A DNA stretch of 64,000 nucleotides, from positions 124,001 to 188,000 of the forward strand of contig JAFCMP010000080.1 of assembly GCA_017506865.1 (NCBI GenBank), in the 5' to 3' direction. Below the pieces are notes generated by a model. It was not told where the DNA came from and did no database searches. It saw nothing but the letters and a program-made list of their open reading frames with translations. Source of the DNA: Tribonema minus. Taxonomy: Eukaryota; Sar; Xanthophyceae; Tribonematales; Tribonemataceae. Both the position numbers and the translations under genes were made by a program. Shown in pieces: positions 36,401-47,331 of the stretch. Each line of letters opens with the position of its first letter. Positions within the stretch are counted from its first letter, which is position 1.

Positions 36401-36500
36401 CTCAAACCATCTCACTGTGCGCACTGCCGCCTGCGTTGCCGCCGTGCGCGCGCAGCTCATCGCTCAACCACAGCTGGACCGGCGACGGCAGCGACAATGA
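29455..36500 (+). CDS. MTG1: Circularly permuted GTPase, mitochondrial ribosome-assembly type (MTG1/YlqF/RbgA)
   Basis: Members of this family bind the large ribosomal subunit late in assembly, in bacteria (RbgA) or mitochondria (MTG1). Eight exons: 29455-29553, 30476-30640, 31688-31822, 32907-32993, 34042-34216, 35109-35224, 35859-36014, 36384-36500; total 1050 bases, 349 residues (human MTG1 about 334). The order of motifs is permuted as expected: N-terminal VNWFPGHMAKA, then G4 VVLNKEDL, then G1 VVGMPNVGKSTLINH, G2 GATPGVTRG and G3 VDTPGVM, then the alpha-helical C-terminal region (VVGEEVLVQYLCALLN). The donor of exon 5 is GTAG|GTGCGT, which restores the family sequence PDSVVGEE. Intron 6 has a GC donor (GAG|GCAAGT). 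No clear transit peptide precedes the family start. Introns 2, 3, 4 and 5 carry tandem copies of the adjoining exon edges. The final exon is supported by phase only. Mitochondrial versus plastid location is open. Confidence 0.9.
29645..29727 (+). repeat. Tandem 48-bp repeat in intron 1 of the GTPase gene
   Basis: CAACCGCACAGGCGCCTGCA followed by GTGCTTGAGCTGCATGTTGA occurs twice in direct succession, at about 29647 and 29692, practically identical. Confidence 0.85.
31110..31687 (+). repeat. About 190-bp tandem units ending in copies of exon 3's start
   Basis: Intron 2 of the GTPase gene holds three degenerate units of about 190 bp. The unit nearest the exon and the one before it both end in TTGCAG/TCGCAG followed by GGCAAGG and GTGCTGTACACCAACGG (31495-31530 copy; 31682-31715 authentic). 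The body of the units also repeats: GATCCGC...GCCATCTGCGCTCAC at 31160-31250 and GATCCGCC...GCCAGCTGCGCTCAC at 31535-31627. Confidence 0.7.
32560..32906 (+). repeat. About 120-bp tandem units before exon 4 (P-loop exon)
   Basis: Three units share GCGCC...TCGCTGTTGCGC...GCGCGCCTACAT and GACCGCGGCGACTGCTT or relatives, at about 32580, 32690 and 32815. The unit edges (CTGCAAGGTGGCACC near 32798) resemble the real acceptor plus exon start (GGCAGGTGGGCATGCCC at 32902). Confidence 0.6.
33446..34041 (+). repeat. Satellite of exon-5 5' ends plus (ACTC)n before exon 5
   Basis: About 100-130-bp units, each a copy of the acceptor and first about 45 bases of exon 5 followed by an (ACTC)n run. Copies start at about 33571, 33690, 33794 and 33913 (CAG|GTCGCGCGCGTGGGC forms), with a worn one at 33446; the genuine exon starts at 34042. 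The ACTC runs begin exactly where the exon reads ATCGACTC, so the microsatellite appears to have grown out of exon sequence. Confidence 0.85.
34361..34640 (+). repeat. Copies of the exon-5 3' end downstream of exon 5
   Basis: Two copies of the last about 45 bases of exon 5 and the donor lie in intron 5: 34361-34406 (GTGGGCCTGCGCCTGGCGCT, GCGGACCTTGTAG) and 34563-34608 (CTGACGGCCGCCGTACCCGA, CTCCGTATG). Period about 190-200 bp. Each unit also repeats CACTGCGAGACCCGTTGATG-like flank (34318, 34518, 34730). Confidence 0.8.
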
Positions 36501-37601
36501 CGCGCAGCGCGTGGGGGCATGTGCGGCGAAGGCCCGCACACAAGCGACGGACTTCCAGCAGCCTCCACGCTGCGATCAGAGCAGCAGCACATAGAGCGCG
36601 GCGCACAGACCGTTTTCTACTAGATGAACACACACGCAATGCACACTGAGGCCTCGCGTCCTTGCTCTGCACTGCGCACCGCTTGTCTGTACGCACAGCG
36701 CCATGCACTCTGGCACGTCGCCCAGGTAGCAGAGGCACGCGCCATGGCCGCTGCTGCTGCATCTGGTCTCGCCGTCCCGACGGAACAGCGTTCATGCAGC
36801 CAGCCAGCACTGCCGCTCGGCATGCATGTGTGATGGCAGTACTATTGAAGTATGTATAGACAGCCTGCGCAGTGGGCGCGTCAAGACGATTCAGCAGCTG
36901 CTGAGCCGTGACACGTGCGTGCGGCAATCGAGCGAGCGGAAAGCACCAGCATGCTGCACACATAGCGGCGCACAATCGAGTCACGCGACGGGATTTGGCT
37001 CCGCGCAATGGCACGGGACTGCAGTGCACAGCAGCAGCAGCAGATGCAGCAGCAGCAGCGCAGCAGATGCACTGACGCGCTGACGCACAAACTTCAGAGG
37101 GCACACCAAAACCAATATGTGTGATTACGCTTCGCTGCGCCGGTCCGTGTGTGCAAGCGCGCGGCAGCCAATGGGAGTCGCTGCGTGCACATTGCTGAGC
37201 GCTGCTGTCGTTACGAAGCGGCGCGCGTGCACTGCGTCGCAGGGTCGTTGCTGTCCATGTCGACACTCCAGGATCCGCAGCCAGTAGAGAGCAAGGGCGC
37301 GCACCGCTGCGCGGAATGGCCAACGTCATCAGGTATCTGAATGCCTGGCCCGCACAGCATCGGCGGCACCTCGTTGAGAGCGCCGCTGCTGGCGTGCGTG
37401 CGCCGCAGCACTCAGCGCGCGCGCCCCTCGCCACCCGCCGCTGCGAGTCCGCAGCATCCGGCGGCGCCCGCGCTCCGCCGCAGTGTTCGCCGGCCGACGC
37501 GCCGTACCCTGGCCGCCGCCACGCCGTTGGCAGCACCGCCGGCATGGTGCCGCCGTGTGAGGCGCTCTGCTGCGCCGCCGCCCCTCTGCCGAGCGCTGCT
37601 G
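36501..37601. other. Convergent intergenic region
   Basis: Between the stop codons of two convergent genes. It contains a CAGCAG-rich patch (37025-37060) and many open frames on both strands, none with an acceptor-donor pair or family motif. I see no gene. Confidence 0.5.
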
Positions 37602-40600
37602 CTACCGCAGCAGCTCCTCCTCGCGTTCCGCCGCCTCGGAGTTGGGGTCGACGCCGTCGAGAAGGCTGGTGCCTATGGACACCTTGGCAAAGTCGGGCCG
37701 CTGCAGCCGCAGCTGCCGCGCGGAGCTCTTGGTGGTGGGGCGCGGCGCTGCGCCGTGGCGGTGGTACCAGTAGGGGCTCAGCCTGGAGAGCGCGGGGGGG
37801 GGGGGGGGGAGGTGACGTGACGTGACGTGTGTGTGCGTGTGCGTGCGTGATGGGGTGGGGGGGCTGTTGCTGCGTCGTGCAGTGCTGCATCAGGGGGCCA
37901 GTGAGCGTGACGCACGTGGGACAGGGCCGCGGCCCCAGTGCCCCTAACCCTAACCCTAAACCCAAGAGGGGGCGGCCCGTGTGCGGGGAGTTAGGGACGA
38001 GAATGTGTCGGTGTAACTTGGGGGATGTGTCGGGCAACGCGGTGGTAGTTTGCTTCAGTCTGCTTTCGAGCAGACATGGGCACAGGCGTGCAGGCGGAGC
38101 GCGCATCAGCCGCCGGCAGCAGGGCGCCTTGCGTGGTGCGGCGACAGACTGCAGCGCAGTGTCGCGGTTGCGTGCAGCCATCCGCTGCTGCCCCCGTGTG
38201 AGTGCACGCCCCCTGAGCATGCGGCGGCTCCCAACCCTAACCCTAAAGCGGCGCCCCTCGCCAATGAGACAGCTGCATCGCCCGCGGCGCATGGGCACCA
38301 GCCGCTCCCAAAGACAAGGCGCGGAGACGCGCTGGGAAGTGACACGTTGCGCGGATGCGCAGCAGCCTGGCATGGTCACCCGCCAGCGCTCCAAGCGCCG
38401 TCTGCACTGGTGGGCGCAACGACGACGAGCGACGCAACCCCTGAAGTCTACATCAACGCCCGCAGCTCGCGCTCGCCGGCCGCCGTGAGAGCGCGGCGTG
38501 GGGGACACTAATGCCGAAGTTCAACCCCACGCTTCACTTGGCGGACGCTCCGTTGCGTGAGTCAGCGCACCAGTTTACAGGGAACTCGCCCCTCTGCAAG
38601 TGGCACCCCCTTGCGCCCCGCGTGCGCAGCCGTGCGAGAAATCGACTCTTGCGGACCGCGGCCAGCGGTTACAGAACAGGCCCATGAATCCCACAGTTCA
38701 ACTTCATCATGGCTGGCCCGTGGGTGAGACACGTTGGGCCCTGGTTGCGGCGCGGCGCGGCGGCCGCGGCGCGCATCGCCTCGAGTGCTGATCCCTAAGT
38801 CGCGTAGCAGCGGCGATGTGATGCGGCGGTGGCAGTTGCCCCTCAGAATCGAAGCTCCACACCACACGCGCCGACATTACGCAGATGCAAACTGAGAGAG
38901 ACGGAAATGACGCTGCGTTGCATACGCGCCAGCATTTCGCAGATGCAGACCGACAGAGACGGCGGGCAGGCCGCGCAGCACTCACCCCTTGGCGCGCAGC
39001 ACGGCCTCCGCGGCGCGCGCCGCCACGTGCGAGTCGAAGTCGACGCGCACGCACAGCGGCAGTGGCGCGTTCGGGTCGGGCTTCTGCCCGTAGCGGAACT
39101 CCACATCGAAGTGCGGCCGCAGCAGCGCCGCCAGGGCGTCGCGCTCGGCCTCGTCCGACTCGCCATCGGCGCTGCTCGCAGCGGCGCCGCCGCCGCCGCC
39201 GCCGCTGCCAACGGTGCTGCCGTCGCCATCGGCGTCGCCGGCGCTGGCGGTGCTGGCAGGTTCCTTCGCGCCGCCGCCGCTGCTGCCGCTGCCGCGGTGC
39301 GCATCCTCGCCGGCGCCTTCGGGCGCCGCTGCCGCCTCCGCCGCCGCCGCCGGCGCGATGTCGTCGTGGTCGACGAAGAGCGAGATGCGGCGGTGCGCGG
39401 GGCAGACGCGGCAGCCGTAGCCGCGCGCGTGCACGCCAAAGACGCGCATGGCGGGGTGCGTGGCGCGCTGGTAGCCGTCGTCGGTCGCGAGGACGACGCG
39501 CGCGTGCAGCGGGCTGCGCATGTGGTGCGTCTCCATCTGGCGCACCTGTGGCGTGCGTGCGTGCGCACGCGAGTGCGTGTGTGTGTGTGTGGGGGGGGGG
39601 AGGTCCAATGCGAAGCAGCAGATCATGAAAGCTTTGAAGGTAGAAGTGAATCATGCCACAGACGACAAAAAAAAATCAAATCATTGGTATCATCATGTGG
39701 TGCGTCTCCATCTGGCGCACCTGCGGCGTGCGCGTGCGATACGACGCAGAACAAATCATGATTTCATCATGTCACGGCCGATGAAAGCCTTCTGAATCGT
39801 TGATAGCATCGTGTGGTGCGTCTCCATCTGGCGCACCTGCGGCGTGCGCGCGCGCGCGTGCGTGCGCGTGCGTGCGCGTGTGTTGTGTGTGTGGGTGGGT
39901 GGGTGCGGGGCGGGGCGGGGGGGGAGAGAGGGGTCCGATGCGAAGCACGAACATAATGAATTTACAACATGTCGCAATCGATGAGATTTTTTGTAAACCC
40001 ATTGATTTCATGTTGAGCTTTTGGTGTTACCAGTCATTGGTACAACGGCACTATGCGGCGCGACAGAGCAACGGGCCCTCGGCGACAGAATGGCAGGCGG
40101 CGCGCGCGGTGAATCATTGGGGGTGCGCAGGCGAGAGGGGGGCGCGCCCGCGCAGCGCCGCGCGCGGCGGCCGTCACTCTGTTGATGAGACAATGATGAT
40201 GCGCGCGTGCGCATACAACACAGCTCCCAAGACGCGTAGAGACAATCGGCAATCTGATTCTCATCCGACGGCGCAGCCGCAACTGCGCCAGCAACAAACT
40301 TGAAGCATAAACTTCAAGCGCCACGTACCTCTTCCACGGGCCGCAGGCGCCGCTTCCCCCACTGATATATGGCATCCGTCCCCTGCCCCGGCACCTCCGC
40401 CTTCGGGCGCCCCCTGCCGGCCCCCTTGACTCTCCCCTTGCCCCGCTGGGCGCCCCCCTCGCCCGCAGCCCCAACGTGATGCATCTGGTGCCAGGGGTCG
40501 GACGGGGGGGGCTGGTACATGTGAACTTCTAAGACCTGGACAAGAAGGGGGGGGGGGGGGGGGATGAGTTGGTGCTTGTGGCAGCACTTGACGCTAGCGC

Positions 40601-43600
40601 GCAGGGGGGGGCGATCTGAGACGCAGCTGCGCTCCGCCTGCGGCCCGGGGGGGGGGGCGCGGGGTGGAGGGTAAGGTATGTATGTGGAGGTACTTTAAGT
40701 GATAAAGTGTTGAAACATGGCAAATGCGGCCCGGTACGCTGCAGGCGCGCCGCTGCTCGGCGGCGCCTGCCGCTTTGCTGCAGCGGAAGTGGTGGTGGCA
40801 GCCTCCAATTGTGTGCTCAACGACCAGCACAATGTCGGAGGCTGCCAGCGTCGCCCCCCCCCGAAAACGGATCTGACGCCACCAGTGACACAAGGCCACC
40901 TACCCTGCTGGCAGGGTACGCAGTAGTGGCACTGGCTACTTCAACCTGAGCGCATCAGCCAGAGTGCAGCTATCACTTGAACTTTGTCACGTTAACTCCC
41001 GGGGGGGGGGGCGGTGTCTCTTGAACCTGAGCACCTCTGCCCGCAACTGCCAGTGGAGGGGGGGGGGGGGGGGGGGGGCGCTCGTGCAACTGCCGTAACC
41101 GCCGGCGACGCACCTCGCCGGACGCGGACATCATGTCGTGGACCTCCGACGGCGTGCAGCCCGGCGGCAGGTTGTGCACAAACACGCAGCGCTCCGCCGC
41201 GCTGAGCATCTCCTGCGCCGCCTGCGCGCCGCGCCGCGCAGAGAAGGGGGCGAGGGGGGGGGGGGAAGGGGGGGGGGCGTCATGCGACAGAGCTGGGCCG
41301 ATGCAAACGGGCGCCCGCTGCTGGGGCGGCGTGTGCGTGCGTCGACATGTACAGTAGGTACCTTAACGTGCATCAAGGCATACAGAAATCGCACAGGGCA
41401 CGGCAAGCGACGCAAAGCCGCGCATCCGTGTCCTCGCGCGCCAGCGACGGCCCCTTGCTGGCTAGCCTGATGTAACGCGCGCACACAACTGGGTCCTGAG
41501 GCATGGCCCTCCTGCCGCGCCTCCACACGCACATGTCCATGAGTACCTCAAGCGTAGCGGCATGTTCACCGACCTCAACTGTACACGCAAATCCGTGTAC
41601 CGCGGGTGCGCATGCGATGCGGCAGTGCTCACCACGGAGCTCTGCGTCAATGGCTGCACGCGTACGCACATGCATACATACCTCGCTGCGCGGGTCGCCG
41701 AATGACGTCAGGCTGAAGGACGTCCCCTCCCACGGGGTGCCCTCCTCCTGAGCGGGGGGGAGGGGGGAGGGGGGGGGGGGGGGGGGCATGGAGGCAGCAT
41801 GACAAGTGCGCATGAGCTTCACATCCACACGCGTTGGTAGTAGCGTGCCTAACCCTTACTCGTGGTGGCTGTATGGCCGGCGTCTGTGTGCGCCTGGCGG
41901 CGAGAGCGCAGCAGTGCGGCAGTGATCCGATCGATTGTGATGCGCGCGTCACAACGAGGGCCAACGCGGCCGTCCTCGCCAGTGCCACGCGCTGACGTAG
42001 CAGTCACCCTCCACACTGCGATCGACGTCCAGAGCTCAGAGCGCGTTCGTACCTGGTGTTAGTGAGCACATCCGCGTGCCTCCCCCTCCCGTACCCGTGG
42101 CCGCTCAAAATGCGACCAGCTTCACCGCATACCCGGTCAAGCGCATTCATATCCCCCCCCGGATACCCTACATACATACCGTACACACACGGGCGTCGCG
42201 TCCCGCGAGCGGCCTCTTGCCCTCCCCCCCCCCCCCCCCCCCCACATGCATACCCCCCCATACACGCCACCATTCACGCGCGCGACTACCTACATGCCTC
42301 CAGCGCGGGCGCGGCGTCCGCCAGCGGCTCCTCGACCTCGCCCAGACATCCCCATACATACCCTATACGCGCGACTCCCTTCATGCCCAGACATCCCCAT
42401 ACATACCCTATACGCGCGACTCCCTTCATACCTCCAGCACGGGCGCGGCGTCCGCCAGCGGCTCCTCGTCCTCGCCCTCCTCCGCTGGCCGCAGCGCCAT
42501 CTCCGCGTCCGCCTCGCTCGCCGTGATCTCCTTGCGGAACTCGCCGAACTCGTCGCCGCCGCCGCCGCCGCCGCTGCCGCCAAAAGCTGCAGGCGCCATG
42601 TGCTGCGCGGCCTCCAGCGCCACGGCCTGCAGCCGCACGAGCCCCGTGCGCTCGCCGCGCGCGGCGGCGGGGATGCGGGGGGGCTCCGGCGCCGCCTCCT
42701 CCGGGGCGCTGTCGCCGGACTGCGGGTGCGCGGCGGCGGCGGCGGCGAGGGCGCGCGCGTTTGCTGAGCGCGAGAGTTCAAGATGAAGTTCATGATTGCG
42801 CGCGCTCTGGAGACGTGCGGGCGCGCGCGCGTCTGCGCACACAGGACGAAGACAAGCAGCAGAGCACATCGCCGCACCGCCGCAGTCCTGTCCCGGCTCG
42901 TCTGTTCTACCGCCACGGAAAAGCGTGAAGTGCCGGACCGCACTGGCATAGCGCTCGACACAAGCGCGTGCGCGCGCACCTGATCGCCGAGCACGTCCTG
43001 CACGATCTGCTCGTGCTGCGCGAACATGGCGCTCTGCCTCTGCTTCTTGTCCGCCTTCCGCCGCGACTGGCCCTCCTCCAACGCCTCAAAGCTGTACGGC
43101 GCCTGCAAGCACGCACGTGCGCGTGAGAGGGCGGTGAATCATGAGTCAGAGTCATGAGTCATAGTCATGAGTGAGCGCTCAGATGCGGCCAGTGCGTTGC
43201 GCAGTCATACATGATGGGCCCTTTGGCCCCTGACAGCAGCGCAGCCTGCGGGTTGCGTGCGCGCGAGTGGGCGCAATGAGGCATGAGTTGCAAGTCAGAG
43301 TCACGAGTCAGCGTCCAACCTTTGCCCCGGGAAGCACATGGCAACTACAGTTGATCGGAGGCAACAGGGCCGCGCAACAGCAAAATGAGGCATGAGTCGT
43401 GAGTCAGAGTTGTGAGTCAGCGCTCAGCTCAGTCAACATTGGCCACGCACAACAGCAGAACCACCGGTGCCGCGCACACTGCTTCAGGTGCTCAAGATCT
43501 CCGGCAGCGTACGCGCTCCGCCCGAAGCCTCCAGTGTCACGCGACACAGATGCGCACTGCACCGTACCATGACAGCGGCGCGGTGCACACGTGACACTGC

Positions 43601-46600
43601 ACCCCCTGCGTAGTTTACCTTGCTGTGGCGCAGCATAAACTGGCAGAGGCGGCACTCCCAGTCCAACGCACTTCAAGTGCTGACAAGGGCGGGGACTCTC
43701 CCGTGGGCAAATGTGGCGCGCGCGCCCCGCCGCAGCCCGGTCCAGCGCCACACGGCTTCGCAGGCAGCGAGGCTGCCGGAGCGCTGCTGCTTCGAATCGA
43801 ATGACCTACCACAACGACACCGGCTCGCGTGCTGCGCTGCCTGGTGACGCCGGCCCACGCACACGCCCCGCTGCAGCTACCCCGACCTGCACCGCCGCCG
43901 CTCTACTTCGACCACGAGGGCAAGTAAAGTAGGTAGGCAAGTGCGCCACAGCAGCAGCAGCGGCGGCGCTCCCCGACGGCCGCTCTACTTCAACCACGAC
44001 CGCAGGTGTGTGAAGTTTGCTCGCCACAGCAGCAGCAGCAGCAGCGGCGCTCACCGACAGCCGCGTGCGCTCCAGCACGACGCGCTTGCGCAGCGCGTGC
44101 AGCTGCGCGCGCAGCGCCGCGCGGATCGCCGCCTGCGCCGCCGCCGCCTGCGCCACCCACGCCCCCTCGTCCCCCCTCGCCCGCTCCGCGGGCGGGCCCC
44201 TCGCGCCCTTCCCGTGCCGCGCCAGCGCGCGCGCGCCGACGCCGAGCGCCGCGCACAGCTCCGGCAGCGCGAGCCACGAGCGCGCGCCGCACAGCGCCGC
44301 GCAGCGGTACGCGAGCGACGTGCGCAGGCGCGGGCCCTCCTCCGCGACGTGCGCGAGGTACTGCGCGAGCGCCGCGAACTGCGCCGCGCGCGCGGGGGGG
44401 GGGGCGGGGGGGGGGCGCGATGAGTTCACATGTTCAGCTCGAGTTCATGTATTTCCCCCGAGATCGTCACGACGGATGGCGTGTGAGCGTGCGCTGCCGA
44501 GAATCTGCACCGCCGCGCGCCTGCGCACGCGTCGCGCTGTGGTGAGCAGCCTAACCCTAACCCTAACCAGCTGCTGGCGAGCGAGCGACACGCGCTGAGG
44601 CGCGCGATTCGCGGTCAGCGCGAGCGCCCAGATGGACATTGGCCCGCACAGCACCGCGCACTCCAACGTTCCGCGTGCCGTCGCCCGTGCGACGCTGCCG
44701 TGCGCGTAAACCAGCACGCGCCGCCTCCTCTGAGCGCCGCCACAGCCGTGCACCCCACCCCCTCAGGAGACAGACTTCATTTCTCCACGCGCGCCGCGGG
44801 CGGCGCAGCGAGACAGTACGCGCGCGCACACAGTGCGCAGACATGTCGGCCGCTGGGAACTGCGTGCGTCCTTGCGCAGGCTTCGCACGGACGCGCACTG
44901 CACATCCAGGCATCGCCGGCCAGCGCTGCGCGAGGCATCCCCTGCACGCCGCACCGCCCAATTGCACTTTGTCTAGCCCTCTCCGCAAAACTACCCTACG
45001 TACCCCCGCCCCCCCCCAGCGGCGCGCAGGCTCACATTGTACGGCGGCAGGCGCATGCGCAGGCGCCGCACGCACGCGTCCACCTCCGCCGCCGCGGCCG
45101 CCCCGCCGTCCACCTCCGCGCGCGCCGCCGCCTCCACCGGGTAGCCGTTCGGCGCGCCGTAGTCGTACACGCCCGACCAGCGCCGCAGCTCCAGCAGCGC
45201 CGCCGCGAGGTCCGGCGCGGCGCGCGCGTTGTACGCGGCGGACGGCGGGAACGGCGGCGCAGCGGGGTCGCCGGCGCCGCTGCCGCTGCTGCTGCCTTCG
45301 CCGCTGCTGCCGTCGTTGACGAGCCACGGCGGCGCGTTGACGCCGCCGAGGACGTAGTCGCGCAGCGTAGGCACGACCTCCTCGTGGCCGTCGCTCTGCG
45401 GCCGGTTCAGCAGCGTGCGCTCGAGCTGACGGCGCGGTCGACGCGAGCGGGCGAGCAAGGCGTCGGTGAGTGAGTCAGAGTCATCGAGTCAGTGAGCCGG
45501 TGCGTGTGACGGTCGCGGCGATGCGCTGCCAGAGCTGTGTGATCATCAGCTTCCGCGGCGGAGCGCGGTCGGGCACGCGCAATGGGGTGCCGCCGCCACC
45601 TCTGTTGTCCTGGCAGCGTGCGTGGTACCAGCCAGCAGAGCGTACGACAAACGATCCCTGCTCAAAGGCGTGCCACACGCGGCAGGCTGCTGAAATGGCA
45701 AACTCTGGGACGGATTTGCTTAGTACCGCTAGTACCACAGGAGCCATCCGCACGCCTACGGCCGCGCATACGCGAGTTCAGCACCGCGTCAACGCTCGGC
45801 GACGGTGCTGCGCCGCCGCGCCACAGCCGCTGCGAACGGCATCGCGCACGCGCGGGTGACGCGGCGGCGGCAGCAGCAGCAGCGCGGGGCGGCGGCGCGG
45901 CGCGCTCACCTTCTCCATCAGCTTGGCGTCGCTGATTTCGCTTTCCGGCCGCGACGAGCACATCACCTCCAGGCGCTTCGTGAGCGCCTTGACGGCGGTC
46001 GGCGACAGGCAGCACATGGCTGCGTCCATGACCGCGCGCGACGGCGGCGCGGTGCCGCCGCTGCTGCCGTCCTGCGCCTCGGCCTCGCGCTGCTGCGCCA
46101 GCGCGCGCGTCGCGGCGGCGGTGAGCTGGCGCGCGAGCGCCTCCGACGCCGCGCGCGCGGCCTCGTGCTTGTCGAGAACGGACCTCAGGTACGCCTGCGA
46201 GTACACTGGCGGCGGGCCCGGGGGGCGCGCGGGGCGGCCCCGCTTCACCTGCGGCTCCTGCTCATCTGCCGCGGCCCCCGCGGGCTTCGGCTTTGCGCGT
46301 TTCGCCTTCTTCTTCTGCGCTTTCTCAGGTGACTGCGCTGCTGCTGCCGCTGCTGCAGGCTCTGCAGGCGCTACGGGTGCGGCTTTCTTCTTCTGCCCTT
46401 TCCCGACCGCCTGTGCAGCTGCCGCTACTGCGGACTCTGCAGGCGTTGCAGGTGCTTTCTTCTTCTGCCCTTTCCCGGCTGCCTGCACAGCTGCCGCTGA
46501 TGCGGGTTCTTCAGGTGCTGCGTGCGTGGCCTTCTGCTTCTGCCTTGTCCCGGCTGCCTGCGCAGCTGCCGCTACTGCGGGCTCTGCAGGCGTTGCAGGT

Positions 46601-47064
46601 GCTTTCTTCTTCTGCCCTTTCCCGGCTGCCTGCGCAGCTGCAGCTGCGGGCTCTAAAGCCGTTGCGGGCTGAGCTTTCTTCTTCTGCCCTTTCCGCGGCT
46701 TTCGGGGCGGTGTCTTCGCCCCTGCTGTAGATGGCGGCGCTGCTGCCGCATCAGGCGGCGGCGCTTGAGCTCCAGATAATGACGCTAATGAGCTTTCTGC
46801 GATGACTGCTGCTAATGACTGCGATGCAGCGACATGTTTCAATGAGGCATTCGCAGCACTGGTGATCGCTGGTACTGTGGAGTTGCTAGTTTCGAGTGGA
46901 GCTCGCGCGGCCTTGGCATCGGCATAATGATAATCTTGCACGGCAGAGAGGTGCCTGACTCCCTTGAACACAAGAGGGAGATTCGTCGCATGCAGTTGTT
47001 GACGCTGCAGGACCGAAGCCGACCTCAATGAGCTGGCGCACCGGAGGCAGCCAATCCGCAGCAT
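37602..47064 (-). CDS. Large RRM-containing RNA-binding protein, probable mitochondrial presequence
   Basis: Eleven exons: 45910-47064, 45036-45425, 44055-44378, 43619-43639, 42980-43102, 42432-42806, 41682-41747, 41114-41221, 40329-40535, 38986-39545, 37602-37782; 3510 bases, 1169 residues, all in phase. The start MLRIGCLRCASSLRSASVLQ is Arg/Ser-rich without acids, like a mitochondrial presequence. Residues 120-290 are Ala-rich with about seven KGQKKKA-type repeats. A conserved-looking helical region follows (VVPTLRDYVLGGVNAPPWL, YNARAAPDLAAALLELRRW). Exons 8-9 encode an RRM: CVFVHNLPPGCTPSEVHDMM then GEVLEVHMYQ. Exon 10 has DAIYQWGKRRLRPVEE-type basic sequence, then MRVFGVHARGYGCRVCPAHR and a second possible RRM-like half (CVRVDFDSHVAARAAEAVLR). 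I do not recognise the full protein; organellar RNA processing or translation is an inference. Exon 4 is a 21-base micro-exon (FMLRHSK). The acceptor of exon 6 is chosen to keep phase. Confidence 0.72.
39694..39836 (-). repeat. Two copies of the exon-10 5' end in the preceding intron
   Basis: The acceptor and first 24 bases of the exon ending at 39545 (GCAG or ACAG, then GTGCGCCAGATGGAGACGCA) recur at 39694-39720 and 39811-39836 on the same strand, each preceded by GCACGCCGCAG. Spacing is 175 and 116 bp. All three are equally good 3' splice sites by eye and would insert VRQMETHH again if used. Confidence 0.85.
42297..42428 (-). repeat. Copy of the exon-6 3' end plus a 44-bp tandem repeat
   Basis: Bases 42297-42344 repeat the donor-side edge of the exon that starts at 42432 (encoding EEPLADAAPxLE). 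Between them a 44-bp unit, CCAGACATCCCCATACATAC and CCTATACGCGCGACTCCCTT, occurs twice (42343 and 42387). Confidence 0.8.
43130..43430. repeat. Scattered ATGAGTCA repeats in an intron
   Basis: ATGAGTCAGAGTC and ATGAGTCATAGTC recur at 43139-43172, 43283-43312 and 43387-43425, in the intron between exons 4 and 5 of the RRM gene. TGAGTCA is a near-palindrome. Confidence 0.7.
43900..44060 (-). repeat. About 80-bp repeats at the donor edge of exon 3
   Basis: GCAGCAGCAGCGGCGGCGCT followed by CCCCGACGGCCGCTCTACTT near 43955 repeats the exon edge near 44040 (GCAGCGGCGCTCACCGACAG). A third, shorter copy of the CTCTACTTC-GACCACGA part is at 43898. Confidence 0.65.
46285..46700 (-). repeat. Coding minisatellite (KGQKKKA repeat)
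   Basis: Within exon 1 of the RRM gene a unit of about 80 bases repeats about five to seven times on the minus strand, each encoding a lysine-rich KGQKKKA core followed by an Ala/Pro/Glu-rich spacer ending AAAQAAG. Variants include TRQKQKA and KAQKKKA. The resulting tract is basic and probably disordered. Confidence 0.85.
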
Positions 47065-47331
47065 CGTCTCTCCTTGGATTTGGTGTCCTGATTTCGTTGA
47101 TAACCCCTTGGTGCCAACTTCGCACAGCGCTAGCAGAGAACCCAATGCAGCTCCACCGCGCTCTCAATACTCGCAGCGCCGCCCATGAAGAGATGACACC
47201 GCGAGCTGTGTCTCCTCCTGCCACAAAAGTCGAGGTCCTGTGCCCGGGAAAGCTCCAGACACATGTTGAAGTTGGCAATCTCGCGTGGAGGAAGCAACTC
47301 CCAGCACGCACGACGCCACAGAAAGAGAACG
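47065..47331. promoter_or_regulatory. Divergent promoter region between RRM and thylakoid-protein genes
   Basis: Only 267 bp separate the two start codons, so both promoters and 5'UTRs are compressed here. It includes ATGTTGAAGTTGGC (47261-47274), a TTGAAG motif as in the other divergent region. No TATA box is evident. Confidence 0.5.

Noticed and set aside
36457-38508. 683-codon open frame on the minus strand
   Set aside because: It is a shifted frame over GC-rich DNA: Arg/Ser/Cys-rich, without a domain, and it overlaps the true last exon of the RRM gene (37602-37782), which reads in another frame and joins upstream exons in phase.
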